DNA from: Streptomyces pyxinicus
GTDB lineage: Bacteria; Actinomycetota; Actinomycetes; Streptomycetales; Streptomycetaceae
DNA length: 64,000 nucleotides
NCBI RefSeq assembly: GCF_024753135.1
Contig: NZ_JANUGP010000015.1
Location: 62,001 to 126,000, forward strand
Reading direction: 5' to 3'
The notes under the pieces were generated by a model. It made no database searches, was not told where the DNA came from, and saw only the letters and a program-made list of their open reading frames with translations. Positions 53,315-61,329 of this stretch are shown here, in pieces; positions within the stretch are counted from its first letter, which is position 1, and each line of letters opens with the position of its first letter. A program made the translations under genes and the position numbers.

Positions 53315-55945
53315 TCAGGTGAGGAGGCCGAGCCGGGGGCCGCCGTGGTCGTGCAGGCGCCGGAAGAAGGCGAGTACGCCGGCGGACCCGCCGGCCCAGG
53401 TGGCGCTCGGGCGGGCCAGACCGGCGTCCGGGAAAATGGGCCGGGAACAGGTGCCGCCTGAGCGGCTCAGGATGATCAGGGCGACGGTCTCGGCGGCCCG
53501 ACGGAACTCCTCGGACCCGGACGCCTGCGCGACGTCCACCATCAGCTCGCCCACCCCGGCCAGTCCGCAGCACTGCGTGACCAGCGGCATCCGCGGGGCC
53601 AGGGTGGCGCAGGCGCGCGCGGCCCGCTGGGCGAGTGCCAGGTGGGCGGGTTCGTCCAGGAGCCCGGCGGCGCGGACGAGTACGGCCCCGATGCCGGCCA
53701 GGCCGCGGCACCACGAGCCGTAGCGGCGGGTCGCCCCCGGCCCGGCCGCTGCCGCGAGGATGTCCGGGGTGCGGGCGGCCAGGCGTGCGGCGGCCTCTTG
53801 GGAGCGGCTGATCGCGGCGGGGTCCCCGGTCGCGGCGGCGTACTCCAGCAAGAAGTGGACGATGCCCGCCTCTCCGTGTGCGAGGCCCTCACGGAGCGCG
53901 GCGCTGCCGGGCGTGCCGGAGCCGGCCGGTGTCAGCTGAGCGGCGCCGGAGGCCAGCATCCGGTCGCAGTCGGCGGCGCTGGCCAGGTGCCGGTCGGCGG
54001 TGTGGCGGTCGCCGCGCTCGTGGGCGCGCCGGGCGAGCAGCAGCTGGCCGAGGCCGATGCCGGCGGCGCCCGCGATCAGGTCGGCCTCCGGCGGGCCGCC
54101 GTCCGGCGCGCGGCCGGGCAGTGCGGATTGACCGAAGGTCAGCTCCGTCCCCGCCTCCGTGAGGAAGAGTTCGACGCCGGTGCGCCCCGAGTAGAGGCCC
54201 GGTGGCAGGCTCCTGAACCGCTGTGCCGCCGTCCACTGCGCCAGCGCGGCGACGGCCGGGCGTACGCCGGGGCGGTGGGAGTGGCGCAGGAGTTCCAGGC
54301 CGAGTCCCGCGCTGCCGCCGTAGACGTCGACCGGTGTGGGGATGTCCAGGTGTGCGGCCCGTACCGGGTCCGCGATCGCGAGCGCTTCGGTGACGCAGAA
54401 CTCGGCCGTGTGCTCGATGATCTCTTCGAGGAGATCGTTGTCGAGCCGGGGCTCCGGGGGCCGGCGGGAGACGCCGACCGCGCCGGTACGAAGCCTGTCG
54501 GCCGCGGCGGTCCGTACAGCGGCATCGAAGCTCAGGAGACCTGTGATCGCCGAGCGGATCCGCTGGTGGGCGGGGCCGGGCAGGGCCCAGGCCAGGCAGT
54601 CAAGGGTCCGGTCCCTGTTGACCGTCCGGTCGGGGTCGACGATCACGGGGTCCAGGCCGGTGGCGGCGAAGAACAGGGTCGCGCCGAGGGCGTAGTAGTC
54701 GTCGGCGGGCACGGCCGGTCCGGTCGTGCGGGCGACCGGGGCGCTGTAGCCGGGGGTCGATCCGGCCGGGCCAATGCCGTCCAGCTCGCTGATGCCGAAG
54801 TCGACGACGTGGCAGTGGTCGGGGCCGTCGAGGACGATGTTGTCGGGTTTGAGGTCACGGATGACCACGTTCCGGGCGTGGACGGCGTCCAGGATGCGCA
54901 GGAGGCGGGAGGCAAGGGTGGTGAGGGCGTGGGGGGCGCGGTGAACGCCGGCGGCCCCTGCGGCGGCGCCGTCCGGGCGGGGGCCGTCGTCCCGGTAGGG
55001 GTCGTCTTCCGGGCTAGGGCCGTCGTCGCGGCCGATGTCGGGGTTGTCGTCCCGGTAGGGGCCGTTGTCCAGGACCTCGCGCCGCAGGTCACGGTCGCCG
55101 CAGTCGCTGGTCACCAGGTACTCGTCCGCGTGGTGACGGAAGTAGTCCCGTGCGCGGGGCACTCCCGCGACGCCGTCGAGCGCGGTGAGGACCCTGTGTT
55201 CGTTGCGCAGCCGGTCCCGGGTGTCCGCGCCGGTCTCGTCCTCACCCACGAAGGCCCTGGCCTGCTTGACCACCACCGGCTGCCCGAGCGCCCGGTCGAC
55301 CGCGCGGTAGACGTTGCCCTGGGGTTTGCGTGCGATACCGGCGGTGACCGTGTAACGGCCGCCACCGAAGCGTCCGGCGCCGGGGCCGGGCGGGGGCAGT
55401 CCCTCGTCCCGCGCGGGTCCGGTCGTGAAGGGGTCCTCCGCCCAGGGCGGGCAGCGGTAGCGGCCCACTGCCAGGCCGTCGAAGATCCGGCCGTCCGGTC
55501 CGGTCATGACGGATTCGACTCGTCCGCTGCGGCCGGTCCGGTAGTCGCCCGTGAAAGGGCCGTAACGGTAGTAGACGGGGGCCCGGGGGTCGACCCGCCG
55601 GTCGCTGACGACTCGCGGGCCCTCCCGGCCTCGCAGCACGGCCGCGAGTTCCCGGGCGATCTCGACCACCGCGCCGGCCGGAGGGTAGACCGTGATCGCT
55701 TTGCCCACGCAACCGCCGCTCACCGAACCGGAGTTGATGCGGAGCAGCGTCTCGGGATCGCGTGCGAACTTCGCGTGGCAGACGTGTCGCGCCAGCACTC
55801 GCAGGACGAGCCCGGTCACGGCGTCGAGGTCGCCGGGGCGCGTCGAGACGTGCAGCTTCCACCCGTGCTCCATCGCCGGCATCCGCGGATCGTTGAGGTA
55901 CGACCAGGTGCTGTCGGACCATTCGGCGCGGCCGGCGATGGACAC
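53315..55945 (-). CDS. lanL: Class IV lanthipeptide synthetase LanL
   Basis: This 876-residue protein starts at GTG 55945, eight bases before the precursor stop in transcription order. Residues about 1-190 are the lyase domain (WKLHVSTRPGDLDAVTGLV, HAKFARDPETLLRINSG). Residues about 205-480 are a Ser/Thr kinase-like domain: VVVKQARA lysine near 226, VIRDLKPDNIVL near 360, VVDFGIS near 379. An Asp-rich PYRDD-repeat loop is inserted before the catalytic loop. The C-terminal 350 residues are a LanC-like cyclase with zinc ligands Cys746 (WCRG) and Cys792-Cys793 (CCG). Intact ligands separate class IV from class III. The CCG site, in place of CHG, is like that of the permissive class II enzyme ProcM. 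Confidence 0.93.
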   Translation of the reverse strand: MSIAGRAEWSDSTWSYLNDPRMPAMEHGWKLHVSTRPGDLDAVTGLVLRVLARHVCHAKFARDPETLLRINSGSVSGGCVGKAITVYPPAGAVVEIARELAAVLRGREGPRVVSDRRVDPRAPVYYRYGPFTGDYRTGRSGRVESVMTGPDGRIFDGLAVGRYRCPPWAEDPFTTGPARDEGLPPPGPGAGRFGGGRYTVTAGIARKPQGNVYRAVDRALGQPVVVKQARAFVGEDETGADTRDRLRNEHRVLTALDGVAGVPRARDYFRHHADEYLVTSDCGDRDLRREVLDNGPYRDDNPDIGRDDGPSPEDDPYRDDGPRPDGAAAGAAGVHRAPHALTTLASRLLRILDAVHARNVVIRDLKPDNIVLDGPDHCHVVDFGISELDGIGPAGSTPGYSAPVARTTGPAVPADDYYALGATLFFAATGLDPVIVDPDRTVNRDRTLDCLAWALPGPAHQRIRSAITGLLSFDAAVRTAAADRLRTGAVGVSRRPPEPRLDNDLLEEIIEHTAEFCVTEALAIADPVRAAHLDIPTPVDVYGGSAGLGLELLRHSHRPGVRPAVAALAQWTAAQRFRSLPPGLYSGRTGVELFLTEAGTELTFGQSALPGRAPDGGPPEADLIAGAAGIGLGQLLLARRAHERGDRHTADRHLASAADCDRMLASGAAQLTPAGSGTPGSAALREGLAHGEAGIVHFLLEYAAATGDPAAISRSQEAAARLAARTPDILAAAAGPGATRRYGSWCRGLAGIGAVLVRAAGLLDEPAHLALAQRAARACATLAPRMPLVTQCCGLAGVGELMVDVAQASGSEEFRRAAETVALIILSRSGGTCSRPIFPDAGLARPSATWAGGSAGVLAFFRRLHDHGGPRLGLLT

Positions 55946-55953
55946 GGTCGCCG

Positions 55954-56136
55954 CTACGAGTTGAAGTCGCAGGCGAAACGGGTGGTGGCGGTCACCCAGG
56001 GGTCGGCCAGACACGCCGTGTGCTCGCGGTCGCCGCGGTCGTCGTCCTCGAACACGATCAGTTCGTCGTCGAGCTCCAGCGGGCCGGCGTCGCGGACATC
56101 GCGGGCTCTGGGAAGATCCTGCACGGGTGAGGGCAT
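55954..56136 (-). CDS. lanA: Lanthipeptide precursor peptide LanA
   Basis: This 60-residue peptide starts at ATG 56136 with GGAGG six bases upstream. An acidic leader (LELDDELIVFEDDDRGD) precedes a C-terminal core with two Cys, four Thr and one Ser: ACLADPWVTATTRFACDFNS. The synthetase gene begins eight bases after the stop. Thr would be phosphorylated and dehydrated by LanL and joined to Cys to give two thioether rings. The leader lacks the LLDLQ box usual for class III. Confidence 0.9.
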   Translation of the reverse strand: MPSPVQDLPRARDVRDAGPLELDDELIVFEDDDRGDREHTACLADPWVTATTRFACDFNS

Positions 56137-56225
56137 GTGACGCCTCCATGTCTGGTGTGCACCGGGGTGTGGCTGTGAGCGCTGCGGGACCGGCGGACTG
56201 GCCGAAGCCACGAGCGTGAGGCACA

Positions 56226-56254
56226 AAAGTAGGGAGCGCCGACCCGGCTGACAA
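56226..56254 (-). promoter_or_regulatory. Promoter upstream of lanA
   Basis: On the minus strand TTGTCA (56254-56249), 17 bases, TACTTT (56231-56226). It gives a leader of about 80 bases. The -10 region TACTTTTG is shared with the promoter of the 46-residue peptide gene. Confidence 0.6.
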
Positions 56255-56364
56255 GGGGGCGTGCACCGGGTTGTCGCGTGTCCCCGCCCCTGATGTGCGC
56301 AGAGCCGGTCGGCACACCGTGCGGCCGCGGACGCCGAGTCGGCCGTCCGCAGCCGCGTTCCGGC

Positions 56365-56787
56365 TCAGCGAACGTGCACCGTCACCACGTCAGAGGTGTG
56401 CAGACGTGCGGGATTACGGTCGTGCGCGCTGGTCAGGCCGTACAGCACCGCACGGAACTCCAGGTTGCCGCGGCGAGCGGACGTGCCCTGTGCGGTGACC
56501 TTGGCGTTGCCCTTGCGTACGGCACTGCAGTTCTCCTGGTGCCAGCCTTCGCCGAACCCGTTCTCCTCGATGCACAGTTGGTGCAGGTAGCCGGCGCTGT
56601 CGTCGCCACCGTGCGCCTGGACGGTGATGGTCTTGCCGACATGTGCCATGTGCGGTGCCGTGATGTCCACAGCGCCCTTGGCGAACGCCGGTGCGACGGC
56701 CAGGGTGACCGCGGCCAGGCCCAGCGCGCCGATCACCGCCACACGGCCGCCCCGTGTCGTTGCTCCGGTCTTCTTCGTCCTGGTCAT
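56365..56787 (-). CDS. Small secreted protein of unknown function
   Basis: This 140-residue protein starts at ATG 56787. A signal peptide (RVAVIGALGLAAVTLAVAPAFA) is followed by about 105 mature residues with two Cys (LCIEENGFGEGWHQENCSA) and beta-rich sequence (GKTITVQAHGGDDSAG, GNLEFRAVLYGL). No family was recognised. It is on the same strand as lanA but ends 229 bp upstream of it, so it may or may not belong to the cluster. Confidence 0.82.
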   Translation of the reverse strand: MTRTKKTGATTRGGRVAVIGALGLAAVTLAVAPAFAKGAVDITAPHMAHVGKTITVQAHGGDDSAGYLHQLCIEENGFGEGWHQENCSAVRKGNAKVTAQGTSARRGNLEFRAVLYGLTSAHDRNPARLHTSDVVTVHVR

Positions 56788-56967
56788 GGACTACTTCCCT
56801 CCCATGGATCCCCCGGCTTGTGAGATCCATGCGTTTCGCGAAGACGCCCGGTGCGTCTCGCTGACTGACCAGATGGGCCGGCCGGCTCGCGCGTTTCCTT
56901 TCGCCCGGCACCGTTACGCGTTCACTACACAGCCGCCAAGTCTCGAACGCCCCTGGGCGACCTTCCG

Positions 56968-57552
56968 TCAGCCGGTCGTCGAGGCGGGTTCCGTGCCGGT
57001 GCCCAGCAGGTCGGTGACGAGTCGGCGGGCGTAGGAGGTGTCGAGGCCGGCGGGGCGGAAGAGGATGCGGTACATCAGGGGGGCGACGACGCGGTCCATG
57101 ACCGTCTCGGTGCCGGGTACGGCGTCCTGGAGGCCGGCCGCACGGGCGAGGATGGCGTCGATCTGGTCGGCGGCGTAGGCCGAGCACTGCCCGGCGTTGC
57201 CGCCGTCCGGGTCTCCGAGCAGAGCGTCGCGGACGTAGTCGCGGCCGGCGGGCGAGGCCATCTCGTCGAGGAACTGTTCGGCCCAGGCTGTCAGGTCGGT
57301 GCGCAGATCGCCGAGGTCCGGCGGTGCGGTCTCGGGGCGCAGCCGCTCCACGGCGACGTCCGACAGCAGTTCCCGCAGGTCGCCCCAGCGGCGGTAGATC
57401 GTGGAAGGGGTGACTCCCGCGCGCTGGGCGACGAGCGGCACCGTCAGTGCGGCGCGGTCCGTCTCCGAGAGGAGTTCGCGCACCGCGCTGTGCACCGACG
57501 TCTGGACCCGGGCGCTGCGCCCGCCGGGGCGCACCATCGGCTTGCGGCTCAT
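56968..57552 (-). CDS. TetR-family transcriptional regulator
   Basis: This 194-residue protein starts at ATG 57552. The helix-turn-helix is VHSAVRELLSETDRAALTVPLVAQRAGVTPSTIYRRWGD, a TetR variant with TetR_C_16-like tail. It sits beside one copy of a 25-bp dyad and 487 bp from the divergent metallo-hydrolase gene, whose promoter has two more. Confidence 0.93.
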   Translation of the reverse strand: MSRKPMVRPGGRSARVQTSVHSAVRELLSETDRAALTVPLVAQRAGVTPSTIYRRWGDLRELLSDVAVERLRPETAPPDLGDLRTDLTAWAEQFLDEMASPAGRDYVRDALLGDPDGGNAGQCSAYAADQIDAILARAAGLQDAVPGTETVMDRVVAPLMYRILFRPAGLDTSYARRLVTDLLGTGTEPASTTG

Positions 57553-57560
57553 GCATCCAC

Positions 57561-57585
57561 CTTAAAGCACAGTCCTTGCGTTTAG
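57561..57585. promoter_or_regulatory. TetR operator copy 1 (own promoter)
   Basis: CTTAAAGCAC, five bases, TTGCGTTTAG: same 25-bp layout as the copy at 57956-57980, with two base changes per half from symmetry. It is nine bases upstream of the TetR start. Confidence 0.7.
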
Positions 57586-57908
57586 CCGTGCCATGTTCCT
57601 CCCGCCGGGGCAAGCACCCGGAGGGGCTGTGTCCGCTCGTAGGTGTGCCCGACCCGCAGCAGAGTTCGTTCCTGAGCGGGGCCGCGAGCAGTTGCATGCC
57701 GATCGTCGGCTTCCAGGAGCAGGATCGCGCCGGCCGCCGACAGGCGCTGGGGCCACCGTGCTGTCGGCAGCGGCAAGGTGACCGGTGCGCACACGGGAGC
57801 TGGCCGTGGTGGCTGTTCCGGCCACGTCGATCAGGTCCTTCAGCCCCACGGGAAGGCTTCTTTTTGCCGCTGCGGTGAGTTGGTGAGTGTGGCAGGACCC
57901 CCGTCACA
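57586..57908. other. Gene-free interval between divergent TetR and metallo-hydrolase operators
   Basis: No coding frame with a ribosome site or recognisable product. This 323-bp stretch separates the TetR-proximal operator from the two upstream of the metallo-hydrolase gene. Confidence 0.4.
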
Positions 57909-57933
57909 CCAAAAGCTAATGCTTTGCTTTAAG
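57909..57933. promoter_or_regulatory. TetR operator copy 2
   Basis: CCAAAAGCTA, five bases, TTGCTTTAAG. The right half equals that of the perfect copy; the left matches at seven of ten positions. Its centre is 47 bp from the centre of copy 3. Confidence 0.5.
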
Positions 57934-57955
57934 GGCCCGTAGGGGCTACGGTGAC

Positions 57956-57980
57956 CTTAAAGCAAGCCGATTGCTTTAAG
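57956..57980. promoter_or_regulatory. TetR operator copy 3, perfect dyad
   Basis: CTTAAAGCAA, five bases GCCGA, TTGCTTTAAG: perfect 10-bp arms, 58 bp upstream of the metallo-hydrolase start. Together with copies 1 and 2 it defines a clear regulon for the TetR protein. Confidence 0.8.
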
Positions 57981-58038
57981 CGGTGGCGTTCAGGAGGCCG
58001 CCGCGCCGAACGGCGCAGGTACGAAAGAACGGTGGACC

Positions 58039-58935
58039 ATGCAGACTCCCGGCGCACCCCTTCCCCGCTGGACCGTGGGCGACGTGACCGTTCACCGCGT
58101 CGACGAGGTGCCGCTGCCGCCGCCCACCGGCGCGTGGCTGCTGCCCGGCGCCACCCCCGACGTGGTGACCGGTGAAGACTGGCTGCACCCGCACTTCGCC
58201 GACCACGAGGGCATCCTGCATCTCCACAGCCACAGTTTCGCCTTCGACGTCGACGGACTGCGTGTGCTCGTCGACACCGGGATCGGCAACGGCAAGCAGC
58301 GGGCCAATCCGGCCTGGCACAACCTGAACACGGACTTCCTGGACCGCCTCGCAGCGGGAGGCTTCCCCCCGGACTCCGTCGACCTGGTGATCCTCACCCA
58401 CCTGCACGCCGACCACGTCGGGTGGAACACCCGGGCGGTGAACGGCGCATGGGTCCCCACCTTCCGCAACGCCCGCTACCTCACCAGTCGCGCCGAACGG
58501 GAGTTCTGGGCCTCGTACGACATGGACGCCGCGCGCGAGCAGATGTTCGGCGACTCGGTGATCCCGGTCGAACGCGCGGGTCTGCTGGACCTGGCCGACG
58601 TACCGGCGGACGGCATGGAGATCGCCCCCGGGCTGCGTCTGACACCCACGCCCGGGCACACCCCCGGGCACGTCGCCGTGGAGCTGACCAGCCGGGGCGA
58701 GAGGGCCCTGATCACCGGCGACTGCATCCACCACCCGGTCCAGTTCGCCCACCCTGCCATCGGCGCCTGCGTCGACATCGACCCGGAGCAGTCGGAAGCC
58801 TCCCGCCGCAGGCTGCTCGGCTCCCTCGCGGGTACGGACACGCTGCTGCTCGGCACCCACTTCGCGGCGCCGACCGCCGGCCGCGTGATCACCGCGGGCG
58901 ACGCGTTCCGGCTCCAACCCGTCGCCGCGGTCTGA
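58039..58935 (+). CDS. MBL-fold metallo-hydrolase
   Basis: This 298-residue protein starts at ATG 58039. The zinc motif VILTHLHADHVGW is intact, followed by PTPGHTPGHVAVEL (third His), ITGDCIHHP (Asp) and GTHFAAPTAG (last His). This is the metallo-beta-lactamase superfamily, similar to quorum-lactonase/AttM-like hydrolases by motif order. Repressed probably by the nearby TetR protein; substrate could be a lactone or thioester. Confidence 0.93.
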   Translation: MQTPGAPLPRWTVGDVTVHRVDEVPLPPPTGAWLLPGATPDVVTGEDWLHPHFADHEGILHLHSHSFAFDVDGLRVLVDTGIGNGKQRANPAWHNLNTDFLDRLAAGGFPPDSVDLVILTHLHADHVGWNTRAVNGAWVPTFRNARYLTSRAEREFWASYDMDAAREQMFGDSVIPVERAGLLDLADVPADGMEIAPGLRLTPTPGHTPGHVAVELTSRGERALITGDCIHHPVQFAHPAIGACVDIDPEQSEASRRRLLGSLAGTDTLLLGTHFAAPTAGRVITAGDAFRLQPVAAV

Positions 58936-59062
58936 CGGGCACCCTGTCCGACCGCCGAGTCCGGTGACCCGCGGAGGCGGGCGGTGCCGCCACTCGAACA
59001 CCTGTCGGCAACGGGGCGTACATCGAGCCGCCGCCCCTTCCGCAAGCCTTGTCGGCGTTGCC

Positions 59063-59788
59063 CTATGAGGCCGACCGACCGGACCGGGCCAGCCGGTCAC
59101 CCTCGGTCCCGGCCGGCGTCGGGCGTCGGACCAGTCGGCGTGCCACGGGCGGGAGCGCGAGCGTGAAGCCGAGCGCGGCCGCCAGCACGTGACCCACAGT
59201 GGTGAAGTCGGGCAGCGGCCCCTCCCATTCCGCCCCGCCGAAGGGCCAGGCGACCACGAAGACCGCCCAGGGCAGCCGGGCCCGTCGCGGCAGCGCGGGT
59301 GTGGCGGCGGCCATCATGGTCTGGGCGCCGTAGCTGATGCCGAAGTCGAGCGTGCGGCGGACGTCATCGGCGTACCAGCCCTGTCGTAGCGCCAGGGCGA
59401 TGACGGCCGCCGTGAGCAGGGTGGTGCCGATGTGGCTCGCGAGGAACACCGCGAACGCCCGGAGCGGGCCCCACCGCCGTTCGGCCCAGGCCAGGCAACA
59501 GCAGACTCCGATGCCCAGGGTGATGACGGTGGCCGGGAAGTACAGCGAGGTGACGTCGGTCAGCGTGCCGTCGAAGAACAGCGCGCTGCCGAGCAGCGCG
59601 GTCAACGGGTGGTCGGCCAGGTTGTCGAGGTCGGTGCTGATGTAGCGCAGCACGGAGTCGGCTCGGGCCGCCGTCAGACCGTACGTGATCCAGGCGTGAG
59701 TGAGCAGCAGGAGGCCGACGTATCCGAGGGTGAGGGGTGAGCGTCTCGGGTAGGTCCGGACGGCTCCGGTCAGACGGGTACCGCTCAT
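59063..59788 (-). CDS. Rhomboid-like membrane protein coupled to a trypsin-like protease gene
   Basis: This 241-residue protein starts at ATG 59788, overlapping the protease stop by four bases (ATGA). About six membrane helices are visible. FGISYGAQTMMAAATPAL holds the Ser of a rhomboid-type GxSxG region and FTTVGHVLAAALGFTLAL the His. The fold is that of actinobacterial rhomboid-like proteins whose proteolytic activity is not always shown. Tight coupling to a secreted serine protease is notable. Confidence 0.82.
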   Translation of the reverse strand: MSGTRLTGAVRTYPRRSPLTLGYVGLLLLTHAWITYGLTAARADSVLRYISTDLDNLADHPLTALLGSALFFDGTLTDVTSLYFPATVITLGIGVCCCLAWAERRWGPLRAFAVFLASHIGTTLLTAAVIALALRQGWYADDVRRTLDFGISYGAQTMMAAATPALPRRARLPWAVFVVAWPFGGAEWEGPLPDFTTVGHVLAAALGFTLALPPVARRLVRRPTPAGTEGDRLARSGRSAS

Positions 59789-60603
59789 CGGCTGCCCAAC
59801 TGGGCGGTGATCTCTGCGGAGAACGTGCTGACTCGGGTGTAGAGACCGGGGTGGCCGGGCTTGCCGCAGCCGACGCCCCAGGAGGTGATGCCGGCGAGTA
59901 CCCCGTCGATCACCAGCGGGGTTCCGCTGTCGAAGTCGCAGGTGTCGACGCCGCCGTGCGCGAAGTCGCCCGCGCAGGTGTACTGGCGGGGATCGTACGC
60001 GTCGGCGTACGAACCGGCACTCGCGCAGGAGGAGTCGGCTATCACCCGGGTGGTGGCGGTGCGCAGGGTGCCGCCGTCGAGGGCACCGGACGCGGTCGTA
60101 CCCCAGCCGAGGATCCGCGCGGTGCGGCCGGGCCGGTAGAGGTCCTTCGAGTGCGGGCCCGCGAGGGACAGGACCGGGGCGTTGATCGGGGACTTGAGCG
60201 TGAGGACGGCGACGTCGTTGCGATAGCCGGTCTCGCCCTGGGCGGTGAACTTGGCGAAGTGCGGATCGCGCCAGACGCGGGCGACACCCACCCTGGTACC
60301 ACCCGTGGACCGTATGCGGTCGCGGCCGGCCACCACCTCGACGAGACCCGGGGCCTTGCGGAAGGCGTCCACGCAGTGCCCGGCGGTGAGGACCTTGGTC
60401 GGGGCGACCAGAGTGCCGCCGCAGTAGGCGAACGGAAGCAGCGGCGGCTTGATCGCGACGGCCCAGGGGTAGTCCGCCGCCCGGGCCGGTTTGCCGCCCT
60501 GCACCGCCACGGCTGGAGTGGAGACGGCGAACACGGCTCCCCACGCGAGGGCAGTGGCGGAGAGAACCGTGCCGGCACGCTTCCCTATGACGGTGGTCCT
60601 CAC
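59785..60603 (-). CDS. Secreted trypsin-like serine protease (S1 family)
   Basis: This 272-residue protein starts at GTG 60603. Signal peptide about 1-32 (VLSATALAWGAVFAVSTPAVA), short pro-region, then QGGKPARAADYPWAVAI at the mature start. His in LTAGHCVD, Asp in YRNDVAVLTL, Ser in CDFDSGTPLV. The usual GDSGGP reads FDSGTP, so the oxyanion loop is altered although Ser remains. Activation cleavage is likely before the IVGG-like start, here VQGG. Gene order puts the rhomboid-like gene directly downstream. Confidence 0.93.
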   Translation of the reverse strand: MRTTVIGKRAGTVLSATALAWGAVFAVSTPAVAVQGGKPARAADYPWAVAIKPPLLPFAYCGGTLVAPTKVLTAGHCVDAFRKAPGLVEVVAGRDRIRSTGGTRVGVARVWRDPHFAKFTAQGETGYRNDVAVLTLKSPINAPVLSLAGPHSKDLYRPGRTARILGWGTTASGALDGGTLRTATTRVIADSSCASAGSYADAYDPRQYTCAGDFAHGGVDTCDFDSGTPLVIDGVLAGITSWGVGCGKPGHPGLYTRVSTFSAEITAQLGSR

Positions 60604-61329
60604 GAGCGTATGTGTCCCTTCCGTTCACTGAGGCTGCCTCAGTTACTGGGCCGCTCCCCACGGAACGGGCTGGCTGTCCCGAAGTCTACGACGCCGTCAC
60701 CACACCACCGCCGAAGGCACACCGTCCCCCGAACTCGGCCGAACTCGGCCCGCCTGTCAGGCCATTCCGACTCGAACGACTCGCCCTGTCGGGCACTTCA
60801 GTCACTTACGGCAGGCGTCCGCGCCGAAGGTCAGGAGCGGTGGAGCGGCAGTCGAGCGCGGGCTCCAGCGGGCACGTCGGAGGGGGCCGGGCGGGAGGTG
60901 GCCGTGGTCCTGGAGTGCCGGTCGTCGGCCGCAGGACGACGAGGTCGGCGAAGTCGGTGTCGGGGGGGATGAGAGACACCCGGGCGGTGACCGGGCGCAG
61001 GCGATCCACCAACGTCCGCGCGGCGGATGCCGGTTCACGGAAGACGGCGCAGACGGGGGGTGGTCACGGGCGCCCTCGGGGGTGAGCCTGGGCGCTGCAC
61101 GATCACGGACAGGGAGCTTGGGTGCGGCGGCACGAGGCCGGCGGCGGATGCCGTGTGACGGGCGGGACCGGCTGGCCCTCGACGGGTTGCTCCACCTCAC
61201 CGATCCCGCGCGGCGGAGCAGGGCGCCGGAGGGGCCGTCCTCGGCGAGGGAGGAGCGACCCGACCGCGCCCCATTCTAATACCGGTATAGTTAGCCGGGA
61301 TAGTTATTGCATACCCACGAGAGGTCCCC
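60604..61329. other. Gene-free interval of about 725 bp with an AT-rich promoter at its right end
   Basis: No frame with coding character and ribosome site was found. Short minus-strand frames (for example one with SLIPPDTDFADLVVLRP near 60950) lack family features and may be a decayed gene. The last 60 bp are AT-rich and hold the aminopeptidase promoter, including the palindrome ATACCGGTAT. Confidence 0.4.
61276..61290. promoter_or_regulatory. Palindrome in the aminopeptidase promoter
   Basis: ATACCGGTAT (61279-61288) is a perfect 10-bp palindrome, nearly extended to CTAATACCGGTATAG. It lies 41 bp upstream of the GTG start inside an AT-rich island, so it probably is an operator or overlaps the -10 region. 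Confidence 0.45.

Noticed and set aside
53315..55945. Reading the synthetase as class III LanKC
   Set aside because: Class III cyclase domains lack zinc ligands; here Cys746 and Cys792-793 are present in the right order, so class IV is the better call.
57447..57878. Plus-strand 143-codon frame between TetR and the metallo-hydrolase
   Set aside because: No ribosome site and Arg/Pro-rich shadow composition; the interval is treated as gene-free.
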